From positions 661,444,575-661,508,574 of the forward strand of contig NC_090451.1 in the NCBI RefSeq assembly GCF_031143425.1: a DNA stretch of 64,000 bases, read 5' to 3'. The DNA comes from Pleurodeles waltl (lineage: Eukaryota > Chordata > Amphibia > Caudata > Salamandridae). Every line of letters starts with the position of its first letter. Positions within the stretch are counted from its first letter, which is position 1. A program made the translations under genes and the position numbers. The notes beneath the pieces are model-generated. The model searched no databases. It was not told where the DNA came from and saw only the letters and a program-made list of their open reading frames with translations. Shown piece after piece: positions 50,582-61,355 of the stretch.

Positions 50582-52313
50582 CTGCCGAAAAGCCCGAGTT
50601 ACGTAGCCAGGCCTGTCTCCTTTCCACCACAGTTGTGCCCATTGCTCTGGCTACCGAGTCGGTGGTATCCAGTCCCGTCTGGATAATTTGGGTCGCAGCA
50701 GCCTGGGCATCAGAGACAAGATCCAAAAGACCCTGGGGAAGCTCTGTAAACGAAGAGGAGATGTCATCCATCAGAGCATGAATATACCTCCCCAGGATAC
50801 AGGTCGCATTAGTGGCTTTTAACGCCAGACTGCAGGACGAAAAAATCTTCTTCGACTGCGCCTCTAGCTTTTTTGAGTCTCTGTCCCCAGGCACCGTCGG
50901 GAAAGAACCAGGCGCTGATTTGGACGAACAGGAGGCCTGCACAACCAAGCTCTCCGGCGTAGGGTGCCTAGATAGGAAACCAGGATCAGTTGGAGCCGTC
51001 CGATACCTCCTGGCCACGGCTCTGTGAACTGCTGGGGAAGATGCCGGCTTCTTCCACACCTCTAAAACCGGATCCAGCAGAGCGTCATTAAAAGGTAATA
51101 GAGGCTCCGCCGCGGCTGAGGCCGGATGCAACACCTCTGTCAAAAGGTTTTGTTTCGCCTCCACCACCGGCAAAGGCAGGTCCAAAAAACTAGCTGCCTT
51201 CCGTACCACTGTATGAAAGGAAGCAGCTTCCTCGGTATATTCCCCCGGGGACGAAAGGTCCCACTCAGGGGAAGTGTCCAGCCCACTGGCCGACTCCAGT
51301 CCACGCAGCCCATCACCCGAGTCCTCTAGCTCTCCTTCCTCTAGGGCTCGTTGGTACTCCTGCTCCTCTAGTACCCGGAGAGCACGCCTCCTTGAATGCA
51401 GTCGTTGCTCAATCCGCGGAGTCGATAACACCTCCGCCGAAGTCGGAGATCGGCGCCGATCTTCCGAAGCCACCGACGCCGCATCCGGCGCCACAGGTAA
51501 CTTCGGCGCCGACTGAAGAGCAGATGAAACGGATGGACCCACCGGAGTCACAGGCCGAAATCTCGACGTCGACGGGATGGAAATCCCTGGGGCCAATCCC
51601 TCCGAAGCCATCGGAGCGGCCACCGGCGCCGACACTGGCGCCGAGCCCACGTTCCCAAACGGGAGAAAGGGCATAAAGGGTGCCGGCCGAAGAGGCGCAG
51701 GATCACCCAAAGAAAAGGCCAAAGGCCCAGCCGGAGCACCCCCTGGAGCCATCTGTTGGAAGATGGCATACATCGCATTCAAGAATGCGGAACTATCGGC
51801 TCCAGGGGTGGGAAAAGCCGGATACTGGGGTGCCTGACTCGGAGGCGACCCCGACGCCGGCCTCGGCGTCTGCGCCGGAGAAAACACCTGAGGCTCCAAT
51901 ACCTCAATCACCGACGCCTGTCCAGGCGAAGTTGGAGACGTCGGAGAGAGCAACGGCGTCGAAGGATGCGGCGTCACCGTGGGGCTGACCTCCCATGTCC
52001 TCCGGCGCCGATCCGGAGACCTGGAACGAGCCTCCCTTGAATGACGCCGAGATTCTCTACGGCGCCGGGAGTCTCGATGACGCCGATGTCTTGGAGAAGA
52101 CTTTTTCTTGTGATGCTTCTCCTTTGACTTGGCCATAAACAGCTTCGCCTCGCGTTCTTTAATGGCCTTCGGATTCATGTGCTGACACGAATCACAAGTC
52201 GAGACGTCGTGGTCGGAGCTCAAACACCAAAGGCAATCGGAATGAGGATCCGTCACCGACATCTTGCCTCCACACTCACGACAAGGCTTAAATCCAGACT
52301 TTCTCTGCGACAT
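50238..52313 (-). CDS. gag-like protein (ORF1) of B2
   Basis: 691 codons from the ATG at 52311-52313, chosen as in B1. The zinc module, RS-like stretch, core and RG tail are all intact. Two differences from B1 are visible: E/A (APDEASV/APDAASV) and G/D in the C-terminal RTRGASQQ/RTRDASQQ. Confidence 0.88.
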   Translation of the reverse strand: MSQRKSGFKPCRECGGKMSVTDPHSDCLWCLSSDHDVSTCDSCQHMNPKAIKEREAKLFMAKSKEKHHKKKSSPRHRRHRDSRRRRESRRHSREARSRSPDRRRRTWEVSPTVTPHPSTPLLSPTSPTSPGQASVIEVLEPQVFSPAQTPRPASGSPPSQAPQYPAFPTPGADSSAFLNAMYAIFQQMAPGGAPAGPLAFSLGDPAPLRPAPFMPFLPFGNVGSAPVSAPVAAPMASEGLAPGISIPSTSRFRPVTPVGPSVSSALQSAPKLPVAPDAASVASEDRRRSPTSAEVLSTPRIEQRLHSRRRALRVLEEQEYQRALEEGELEDSGDGLRGLESASGLDTSPEWDLSSPGEYTEEAASFHTVVRKAASFLDLPLPVVEAKQNLLTEVLHPASAAAEPLLPFNDALLDPVLEVWKKPASSPAVHRAVARRYRTAPTDPGFLSRHPTPESLVVQASCSSKSAPGSFPTVPGDRDSKKLEAQSKKIFSSCSLALKATNATCILGRYIHALMDDISSSFTELPQGLLDLVSDAQAAATQIIQTGLDTTDSVARAMGTTVVERRQAWLRNSGFSADVQSTLLDLPFDGDKLFGAKADSALERFKESRATAKSLGLQAPSSTASSRFFRRFRGFGRGSSSSSFRGRYQQPASSHPYRSFRGRGRVRTRDASQQHSASSSSSGGVQQGKQP

Positions 52314-52414
52314 TATTTCCACAGAGAAAGAGTACGCAGCAAGATATACACTGTAACCGCAAGAGTAACAGTTGCTCCCTCGAAGATAACCGTTTCGAAT
52401 GCACGGAAAAAAGG

Positions 52415-52596
52415 GAACTGACGTCCGCACGTCGTCGAGGACCTCTTATTGCCTGTATGACGTCAGACGGCGTCGCGTGCGAGACAGTGACGTCCTCGTC
52501 GACGTGCAGAGACTAGTAAGAAGATTTCCGTAGAATGCTGGCGCCATGGGAGTATTCATGAGGTGAGGAATCCACAGGTAGTTGTATCCATCAGAA
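52415..52596 (-). repeat. 5' inverted terminal repeat of B2
   Basis: Same as B1, TGACGTCA at 52458-52465, ending GAA at 52594-52596. Confidence 0.92.
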
Positions 52597-53965
52597 GTAG
52601 TGTGATTATCGGCCCATTAAGCACACTGTTCACCTACGGCAGTGCCAGGCTGGTGGGAAAGACATCTTCTTTTCCAAGATATCCACCCTCTTGGATTGCC
52701 TTTCTGGTGGAGTAATAGGGAATGTGCCAGGATTTACTCTAGAAGTGGAGGCTTTGACAACCAAGCTCTTCAGGGTGGGGTAATGGGTGAGGAAACTGGG
52801 GTCCCCTGCAACGGGGACATAGCGGCAGGCAACTGATCTATTCACAGGAGCAACTGCACATGGCTTCGACCAGGCCCAAGAAGGGCACCAAAAGAGCTTT
52901 GTTAAACAGGAGAAGGAGTTCAGATGGAGTGACTCCCAGCTGAAGCACCTCCGTTAAGACGTTCATCTTGACAGCTATGGAGTGCAGCTGAAGGTCCAGT
53001 GCCTCAGCTGCCCTTCTCACCACCATAGCAAATGAGACTTCCTTCCAGATCAGTGGCATCTGCCAGATCCTTACATCAAGTGTTCTCAGTGACATCTAGG
53101 GGCTGGTATTCAACAGGGTCCAGTGGCCCTTCCCAATTATCCCCATTTCCTAGCCCAAAGGAATACAGCACATGCTTTGACCTGGTTGAAATGCCTCCAG
53201 TCAGCACCAGATGATGCCGGTATGGTTCCATGTCGGAGTCGAAGATTAGTATGAGACTGAGCAGTTGGTGGCAGGGATGCAGGCAAAGGAGCCAGGGAAG
53301 GTCGAGGTGGCTCAACTGGCACCAAACCAGATCTATCCATTGATCCAAGTGGCCCCACTGGTGCCTGAAGTGAACTCTACAGTGGCAGACCAGTAGGGGC
53401 CCCTCCAAAACCCATGAGGCCCGAGGGTGCACCATTATGGATGGGCCACCCAAATATGAGTTGCATGGCCTCATAAAACTCATGGAGTTGGGTGGGGTTG
53501 CACAGACTCCAGAAAACTCATGGAGGTGCAGATATGGCCCAGGCACAGGCTGAACCGCGAGCCAGGCCTCGAAATGCCCACATTCCCTCATCTCATCAGA
53601 TGACTTTGACAGACAGGATGAAGCCAAAGACCTCATTGACTTCTTGTTGTTCTTCTGCTTGTGGGACTTACCTGAATGCCTGGACAACTTCAACTGCAAT
53701 GACCAGCACTTGGAGTGGCTTCTCAAACAATCCCAGGACTTCCCTCTCGACTGGGATCGAGACTGCTGTGGTGTTGCACATTGAGCAGCAAGGTGCTTGA
53801 AGAACCACTCCCTAAAGGCCTTGGGTGCATGTTGTGACAACCGACACAGGTCTTGGCATCGTGGTTGTGCTCGAAGTACCAGAGACAGGCAAGGTGTGGG
53901 TCCGTCATCGACATCTGTTGGTGACAGGCACCACATGTCTTGAAACCAGCCTTCATTGTGGACAT
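52597..53965 (-). pseudogene. gag of D2, N-terminal piece (right of B2)
   Basis: The start MSTMKAGF at about 53965 aligns with the gag starts of the other families. The zinc module is TCGACHQ...DPHLACLWY...CVGC, with Tyr in place of one conserved Cys. Further pieces with Met/Pro-rich linker and core sequence (VACRYVPVAGDPSFLTHYPT at about 52750-52845) lie in shifting frames up to the B2 junction at 52597. Non-functional. Confidence 0.78.
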
Positions 53966-54084
53966 CTCTGCCATGCCAGGAGACAAAGTCTCAAAAAGAG
54001 GTCAACAAAGAGTAGAAAAGGAGTCAGTAAAAAAAAACAAAAAAAGACTGGGGGTAGCTTGTATCCAGGTCTGCACTGTCAGAT

Positions 54085-54215
54085 GCTGAAAGAAAAGAAC
54101 TGTCAGCATGCTGGAGTGGTACCTATATAGGCACCGCTCACGTCACTTCCAGCGAATGACACCACGTACCGGTGCACAGGGGTACTGCTCATGAAAAACT
54201 TCTGGATCCAGTCTG
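54085..54215 (-). repeat. 5' ITR of D2, outer end missing
   Basis: The reverse complement (GGATCCAGAAGTTTTTCATGAGCAGTACCCC...) matches the D2 left ITR at 43019-43130 (GGATCCGGAAATTTCTGGTGAGCAGTACCC). The match stops at about 54215. Confidence 0.75.
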
Positions 54216-55100
54216 ACGGTTAGGCATAATTCTAGGGTAAGGACTCTGTGGCTAGGAGTCTTTAACAGATGTGCTTTTGTGTACCCCAGATGCTCGGCTA
54301 CTGCCCTTGGGTACTGGTTCTGTGTGTGATTGAAGCCTGTACTACTGCATGCTCGACCCATACAGTATGTGTACAGGAAGCATGTCACTGTTAACTGTTG
54401 TCACTTGTGTCTCACGCATTCTGCTGTGCCTCTCGCATAGCACTGCAGTGTTTTCGATAGCCTGCGGTGCTTGGCTACTGCCTGGGCACCACCTGTTCTA
54501 TGTGTGACTAAAGCTTGACCTGCTGATGCAGAGTAAGACCTTTTGGGTGTGTTTAAGAGACTCTTGCTTGGATATTGCCTCAGTTGCACCAGTTGTGAGA
54601 GATAAACTTACAATGCTCTGGCCTTTACTGTACACTTTTTTTGCTGAGGGAAAATGTGTACTCTTGCTCAACACTGCACCCCATGTTATGAATGAACGAA
54701 GCTTGCACTCCAGGAAACTGTACCGTGCTCATTCACCGGAAAAATAACCCAGTACATCTTTCTGATTGGCTGGTTTTGTTAATAAGCCCACCCCTCATCG
54801 CGGGGCACCCAACAAAGTGTGAACCCACTTAAGGCACTGCCTGATTGCTTTCATCCTTCACAGCAAAGCACCACATTCAGTTTTGCCGGGATGTACCAAA
54901 AGTGCCTGTTTTACCTGTACCCTTAGTGTGTAGAAGGCCGACAAGTACTCCCTGGCAAAATATATCCTGTTGCCCATAACTGAGTTCCTGACCTACTCAG
55001 TGTGTATATTGTGTGCTCTCTTTGTCGTCATGGCATGTAACATGTACTGTGTAGCAAGAAGACTGTGTGCTTCTTAAAGTGTGTCCTATGGAGGAAAGGT
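54216..55100. repeat. Degenerate tandem units around AAGCTTG
   Basis: Units with TGTGTGATTGAAGCCTGTACTACTG (about 54330), TGTGTGACTAAAGCTTGACCTGCTG (about 54505) and GAATGAACGAAGCTTGCACT (about 54690) are spaced about 175-190 bp. They match the two units left of D2 at about 42707 and 42867. So D2 appears to have landed in this array. Confidence 0.6.
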
Positions 55101-55113
55101 TGTTTCGAAACAA

Positions 55114-55764
55114 TTATGGTTCCCCATCAATTTCTTTGTCCACCCAGTCATGATTATGGCACCTCAATGACCATGTCTGCATGAGGTAGGGAATATAAAT
55201 CCATATGGTGCAATACCCAAAACCTTTTTTGCGTAACTGTGGCTGAGCATTCCTCCCCGTGTGGACCTGGATATCACCTTTGAATGGGTGCATTTGGTAT
55301 GAAACATAGCTGTCTCTCCAAAGAATACACAGACAGACCATTTGATGAACGCCCCTTTCCTGCTCTACAACAGCTTGGGGTAAAAGCCCCAGGAGATTAA
55401 TTGTGTTAGGATTTGGCTGAAATGAAACGTTTAGGAAATTTTGGACTTTGTTCCAAAGGAAGATATAAACTGGCTTCCAGGAGCCAGTAAACTGTATTTT
55501 TCTGGACTTGATGAAGAAGTTATGCTGCACTAGCACAGAGGAATGTTTAAAAGGAACAGGTCTTCCTCCAGTTAAGTACCTAGTACTTTGAGTCGTTGTG
55601 CTGCTGCGACCAGCACTAAGAGAAAACAAGCTTGACTGTATGGTATGGAGAGGTAAAGGGCCCTGAACAGTCGGGCGAAGAACCCGGCCAATTCGAGTGA
55701 AACAAAGATTGGGATTCTCGTGTGCAAGTATGAACTCAGGAGCCAGCAGGACACTGGCAGCCAT
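55114..55764 (-). other. Unassigned 216-codon ORF
   Basis: An open frame on the minus strand with ordinary amino-acid composition. YQMHPFKGDIQVHTGR and LRKKGFGYCTIWIYI weakly recall the FKGR...KPHKWGFK section of piggyBac-type transposases. I am not confident: no DDD triad can be laid out, and the rest shows no match. It may be a transposase remnant or a chance frame. Confidence 0.25.
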
Positions 55765-55829
55765 CTACCCAGATAATCCCAAAGACATATGTGTTGGAGC
55801 AGTGTTGCAGACCTGCACAGACATTCCAC

Positions 55830-56880
55830 GACTGTGAATACGGTTAGGCTGCAGGAAACATCTCTGCAGCCGCTGTAACTTTTGAGATACCATGGCCTGA
55901 AGTCAGACTAAACCTAACTCCACCTCCTTGACATAAATCAGGCCATCTTCTACCTAAGGCTCATCACATAGTTTGCCAAGTCGTGCATGGGATTCTCACT
56001 TTCCTTCACAACCCTGCTTATCCAAAGTCAGTGCGGGCATGGACAATGTCAATCTAGTAATGACTTTATGACCATCACCTATCACAGGTTATGAAAGGAC
56101 TGTTCTCTCAATATAGTCCTTCTTCTGTTTTGGCCTTCTAAGGCCAGGACAGTGTACGCCAAGCATTCCCACCTACACATGGAATCCTAGACAAACTGTT
56201 TTAGCAAAGCTTGACATTAAACCTTTTTTTATTATGTGAAAGCCACAACGATTAACATTGTCAATGCTTGTTTAAAATGTATCTACTCTTATTAGTTTTC
56301 AGATCTTGTACATGAGGCTCAATGCTGCATTCTCTAACCTTTGCATGCAATTGCATCTCGAATGCTGCTTTGCTGTTTACTTCATTGTCAGGGGAAAAAC
56401 TGCCACTGACAGACCAGTCACCTGCCTTTACTGCCAACAGTCAAGCTTCTGACTGGAGAAGGACTCCTATTAGTTGAGGGGGCTTCAGTAAGTCATCTCC
56501 ATTTTCAGTACCAAGGGGGGGGGAGGGGGTATCATAATCAATAGTGCAGAACCATACAGTGAAGTGGGTGTGACATAGAGTCTGCGCCATATCAAGACTT
56601 GTCACCTCAATGATGGACATTCATAAACCAGGACCCTCATTTTGAATGTCTTGTTGTTCAAAATACATTAAAGTTTGTTACTTTTCTGCGTCACCCAGTA
56701 GTTCCTTGGATGACCCATTAAAAGCGTCTCGTACAGGTCAAAGAGCTAGTTCAACTTCCAAGCTATCGTTTTTAGACACAGATCACCAAGAGGTCGGGTG
56801 AGGATTGGGGTCGAGTCCAACAACAGAACTTTCAGTCTGTAGAATGACAGACAAGATAAAAATCCGACAGGTGGGGCCCA
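55830..56880. other. Non-coding DNA, nothing recognised
   Basis: Only short frames; a G-run at about 56515-56528. Confidence 0.45.
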
Positions 56881-57978
56881 CACCAGAAAATGAGACTGTC
56901 GATACCATTCCTATGTTCAACTTGTCTAATCCGCTTTTGTCTACAACAGAAATCTCTCCACTGAGTAAAGGGATTTCCAATGCCTGTACGAAAGATCAGG
57001 TTTCTTTAAGATGCAACTGGTATTGTTACAGTTCTTTGGAAGTGTTCATTTAAAATCGTTTTCCTTGGAGAACTTACAAAATTAAACTATTAATCCTACT
57101 GGGCTCAGACTCACTTCCACTTTCATGCCTCCCACTGCGGCGCTTAAAGACTTATGAGTTTTTAGTCTTTGCAAGTATTATTCTGAGAGAAGTTCCCAAA
57201 CTGAAATTACTGGATGAATACATTCCATATACTATACCCTTGGATGAAAGTCAGATTTTATTAAATTTGAAGAATAATGATTCTATCGTTATCAAGCCTA
57301 CTGATAAGGGCAGGGGCATTGTAATTCAGAGCAAACAGTTTAACAAACTGGAAATTCTCAAACAGCTAAGTAATCATGACCATTAGTCTCCATTTCTTAG
57401 TAGTCCCCTTCCACAAATTCAGAAAGTAATTATGAAAATCAGTGTGAACGCAAAACTGATTTTTTTCTGAGCAACTATGGATACATATACTTAAATTTCT
57501 GTCAACTATTTACAAAGTTCACAATAACTTGCAAAATCTCTCAGGTATACCCAAAGTTTCAGGGTGTGGTTACATTCTTTAAGTCCTAGGTAAATATGGT
57601 GATCCCTTTATAAAGGATTTTGCATTTACTTCTAAACGCTACATACGTGACAGTGGCAAAATTATACAAGACAGAATATACTTCTTTTGATCATAAATTG
57701 AAATTCATGGTTTACATGGACACCGAGAGCCTCTATACTAATATTCCTCAAGATGTTGGTTTAAGGGTGATTTCTGAATTATTGGGCACATGGTTCAGCC
57801 CCTTCTATGGTGCCAACAGACCTCAGTATACCCCTTCTCAATCTTGCCCTTACCTATAACTACTTTGAGTGTGATGATACACACAACTTACGGACCTGGG
57901 GTACTTCCATGAGAGCTTCTTTTGCCCAAATGTTGCTATCCTCAATGTTAATGATTGTGATAGCAAATTAATGTATAA
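56880..57978 (+). pseudogene. Penelope-like element reverse transcriptase remnant
   Basis: Plus-strand pieces in the order typical of Penelope-like RTs: NLSNPLLSTTEISPLSKGIS (about 56918-56978), then NNDSIVIKPTDKGRGIVIQ (about 57270-57335), then FMVYMDTESLYTNIPQDVG with the catalytic Asp (about 57708-57765), then GTSMRASFA (about 57898-57925). Frames shift and stops occur between pieces, and no GIY-YIG endonuclease is seen. The remnant is cut by A2 at 57979, so the remainder would lie beyond the window if it survives. Confidence 0.8.
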
Positions 57979-58100
57979 GAAAATTAGTTACTTACCTGTA
58001 ACTGTGGTTCTCCAGTACTGGTATCTTTCATAGATTCACATGCTTGAATTATCCCCGTTGTCGAGGTGGGAGCCTCACGGTAACCTGAAATACACATAGC
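57979..58100 (-). repeat. 3' ITR (outer part) of A2
   Basis: Matches A1 4295-4400 with scattered changes (CCGTTGTCGAGGTGGGAGCC versus CCGTCGTCGAAGTGGGAGTC). Beyond about 58100 the similarity fades by eye. Confidence 0.8.
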
Positions 58101-58441
58101 AGTACACTTTATACACTAGGCCCCAAGGGCCCCCTTAGGTTCTTTTATAGTTTATCCATGTAGTTTTGCAAAAAAGACCCTTTACAATCCGAACCAACAT
58201 TAGAATATCAATAGAAATGAGAGTAACAGTACCTCCAGTTAGTGTTCAATGGTAACATAATAATGTTCCTCTGTAAGTAACCATCAGTCATAATAAGCAC
58301 AGATATCTGCTTTACAACGAATATGTGGCATGCTACGATAATTAGGCTCTAGCATAAGCATAAGAAATAGAACAGATTGAATAAGAAACCATTGTTCACC
58401 TTACCCTGGTTGTGGAGGTGGGATGATCCAAGAGGCTCACC

Positions 58442-59400
58442 TTAGCGAAACAAATGCCTCAAGACTGCTTGACCCACTGCTGTGTCCATGTTATTCGCTT
58501 CATCAAGACAGTAGTGCTTTGTGAACGTATGCTGGCTGGACCATATGGCCGCTCTACAGATCTGCCGTAGGGGTACTCCTGCAAAGAGGGCAGCCGATGC
58601 GGCTACCGCCCTTGTTGTGTGGGCTCTTACCCTGTTGTGGAGAGGCTTACCAGCCTGAATATGACAGAATTGGATTGCCAGGCCAATCCAACTAGCTACA
58701 GTCTGTTTAGATACTGCAAAGCCCTTCCTTGCGTTTCCAAAGGCCACGAACAACTGGTCTGACTTGCGTATGCTCTGAGTCTTTTGTAGGTAAAACTTTA
58801 GACATCTTTTAACGTCCAGGGAATGCAGTGCTTTTTCTGCCACTGTCTGCAGATTAGGAAAAAAGGTTTTCAAAACAACCGGTTCATTCAGATGGAAAGT
58901 TGAGGGCACTTTCGGAATGTACTTAGGATTCGTTCTCAGAATCACGCTAGTAGTGGTGAACTGAAGAAAAGGCTCTTTAATGGTGAATGCCTGTATGTCA
59001 CTCACTCTCTTAGCGGAGGTAAGAGCCAGCAACAACGCCTTTTCCATGAAATGAACTTTAGCTCCGCTCTATGAATGGGCTCAAAAGGAGGTTTCATGAG
59101 CTGTCCCAGGATCACTTTTAGGGACCACAACGGTGGAGGCTTCTGCACTCGTGGTAAAGTAAGAAACAGGCCTTTAAGGAACTGCTTTACAATTCTGGTG
59201 GAATACAATAAAACCGTATCCTGGGACCTGCGGTATCTTGAAATTGCCGTCACGTGTACGCGGATCGAAGAGTATGAGAGTCCAGACTTTGACAGGTGTA
59301 ACAAGTACGGTAATACCGGTTCTGGAGGGGAGGAGATCGGGTGGATCCCTTTCCCTTCAGCTGCGCACCACAGACAAAAACGCTTCCATTTCAACCTGTA
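58442..59400 (-). pseudogene. Tyrosine recombinase of A2, one frameshift
   Basis: The N-terminal part 59394-59050 has MKWKRFCLWCAAE and LHLSKSGLSYSSIRVHVTAI. The frame shifts near 59040. The C-terminal part 59047-58442 has the catalytic Arg in LTSAKRVSDIQ, HTTRA (Thr where other copies have Ser; the His and Arg are kept) and the HYCLD tyrosine, ending LRHLFR-stop at 58442. Only the shift is clearly inactivating. Confidence 0.87.
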
Positions 59401-59592
59401 GGTTCTGTTGGTAGTATCCGCTCTAGCTCTGGCTAGAATCTCCCTGCATTCAGAAGAGATGTTTACGGTGGAGTACTCATGGAACTCAGGAGCCAGGCCG
59501 ATAAGTGGAGAGATGACGGATCCGGATGTCTGACTTGGCCCCGGTGCATCGTTAATAGGGCTGGCTTCAGTTTGAGTAGCACATGTGGTTGT

Positions 59593-61330
59593 TCAAAGAG
59601 CATGAGGAGCTCCGTGAACCACACCTGTCTGGGCCATCTCATTGCTATTAATAGGAGGTGACAAACCTCCGTCTTCATCTTGCTGATGACTCTCACTATC
59701 AGTGGGATCTGAGGAATGGCGCAGGCATAAATGCCGGACCATCTCATCGAAAACGCATTCCCCCACGATCCTCTTTGGGGAAGCCAGCTTGCGTAGTAGG
59801 GGATCGATGTTTGGCTTGCCCCATAACTGGAAGAGTTGATCCAGAATCTCCTGGTCTAGTTCCCACTCGTGGTAGGGGATAATTGTCCTGCTCAGGGTAT
59901 CCGCCAGCACGTTGGTGTGTCCTGGGACATGCTCTGCTTTCAGAGAAATGTTGTGCATTATGGCCCATTTCCAGATGTTTTGAGCCTGTTGTGAGAGCTG
60001 TAGAGACCTTGTGCCACCGTGTTTGTTTAGGTAAAACATGCTCGTGGTATTGTCCGTTCTGATTAAGACATCTGAGCCCTGAAGTCTTGGCAAGAAAGCT
60101 TTTAGAGAAAAATCTATTGCTTTGAGCTCCATCTGATTGATGTGGAGTTGTCGGTCCTTTGGAGTTCAAGACCCACTGATTCGAAGATCTTGAAGGTGGG
60201 CACCCCAACCTTTGAGGGAAGCATCCGTCGTCACGATATAGCAAGGCACCCGATGAAGAAACGTGAGACCTCTGGACAAATTTGCCAGTGTTGCCCACCA
60301 AGCCATGGCCACTCTCATTTCCGGTGTGATGAGAATTTTGTCCTCGAAAGATCCCTGAACCTGGCGCTATTGTATATTCAATTGCTCTTGCAGGGGCCGC
60401 ATATACAGCCTGCAGTCTGGAACCAGCGGAATGCATGACGAGATCATTCCCAGCAATGATGAGTACGTGCAAACTGAAACGCACTTTTTTGCAGAGAGGT
60501 TGCGGGCTAACCTGTTGAGCTTTAATTTCCTTTCCTGCGACGGGTAGGCTTTGCTTTGGAGAGTGTCCTGTACCACTCCTAAGAAGTTCAATGTCTGCGT
60601 GGGATGAAGATGCGATTTCTGGTAGTTGATGGTAGGTCCCAGATCGTCAAACAACTGGAGGCAGAGAGATATGTGATGCACCTCTTGATGTTTTGAAGGT
60701 GCTTTTATGAGCCAGTCGTCGAGACAGGGAAACACCTGTATGCCCGATTGGTGAAGATGAGCCGCCACTGGAGCCAGCATCTTTGTAAAAAATTCTGGGG
60801 GCTGATTTTAAACCGAAAGGTAGGACCCAAAACTGTAGATGCATACCAGCTACCTTGAACCTGAGGAATTTCTGATGGTTGTGGTATATCGGAACATGAA
60901 AATACGCATCCTGGAGGTCTAGGGATGCCATATGATCTCTGGTACTCAGGATGCCCAAGATGTCCTGCAGTGTTACCATCCTGAACAATTGTTTCTTCAT
61001 AAACTTGTTTAGCGACCTTAAGTCCAGAATGGGGCGCCAGTCTCCTGAAGGTTTCTTTACCAGAAAGAAGCGTGAATAGAACCCCTTGTTCCTGTGAGGA
61101 GCAGGGACCAGCTCTATTGCTCCCTTGCATAGCATCACTTGTACTTCCTTGAAGAGTTGGGCTACTCGTGGAGATGGAGAGCCCGACGGAGGAATGTCCT
61201 GTGGTTTCTGTTTGAACTCCAGAGTATGTCCTCTGGCCACTACGTCCAACACCCACCTGTCTGATGTTATGACTTTCCAACGAAGGAAGTGAGAAGTGAT
61301 GCAACCCCTGACCTTGGAGCCCCTGGTAGT
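59593..61330 (-). pseudogene. Reverse transcriptase / RNase H of A2, degraded
   Basis: RT 61300-60780: LDLQDAYFHVPI, VLPFGLKSAPRIF, then a frameshift near 60780. The active site reads FPCLDDWL, so Tyr of YxDD is Cys, although both Asp remain. A stop at 60367 ends that frame. RNase H: the first acidic block lies in another frame, then MELKAIDFSL, RTDNTTS and NVLADTLSR (60132-59850). The C-terminal DIRS domain is broken between 59850 and 59463 (YACAIPQIPLIVRVI in another frame). Non-functional. Confidence 0.85.
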
Positions 61331-61355
61331 GTAGGAAGCTGGTATGGCTAGCTGG

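Larger units (their letters stand above)
46605..52596 (-). mobile_element. B2: full-length DIRS element, family B, sister of B1
   Basis: 5992 bp, same structure as B1. The coding part is displaced by exactly 20826 bases with no indel; the left part is 2 bp shorter near the TA repeat. All three frames are open. It is inserted in gag of D2; flanks CCCAGAG and GTAGTG show no clear duplication. Confidence 0.95.
42952..54215 (-). mobile_element. D2: degraded DIRS element, family D, split by B2
   Basis: Element sequence is 42952-46604 and 52597-54215. The left ITR starts inside the repeat (CGCTTTATCTGGTAGAGAC), so the outermost bases are lost; TGACGTCA lies at 43132-43139. ICR, YR, RT/RNase H and gag remnants follow; the 5' ITR (about 54085-54215) is cut at its outer end. 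B2 sits inside gag. Confidence 0.82.
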
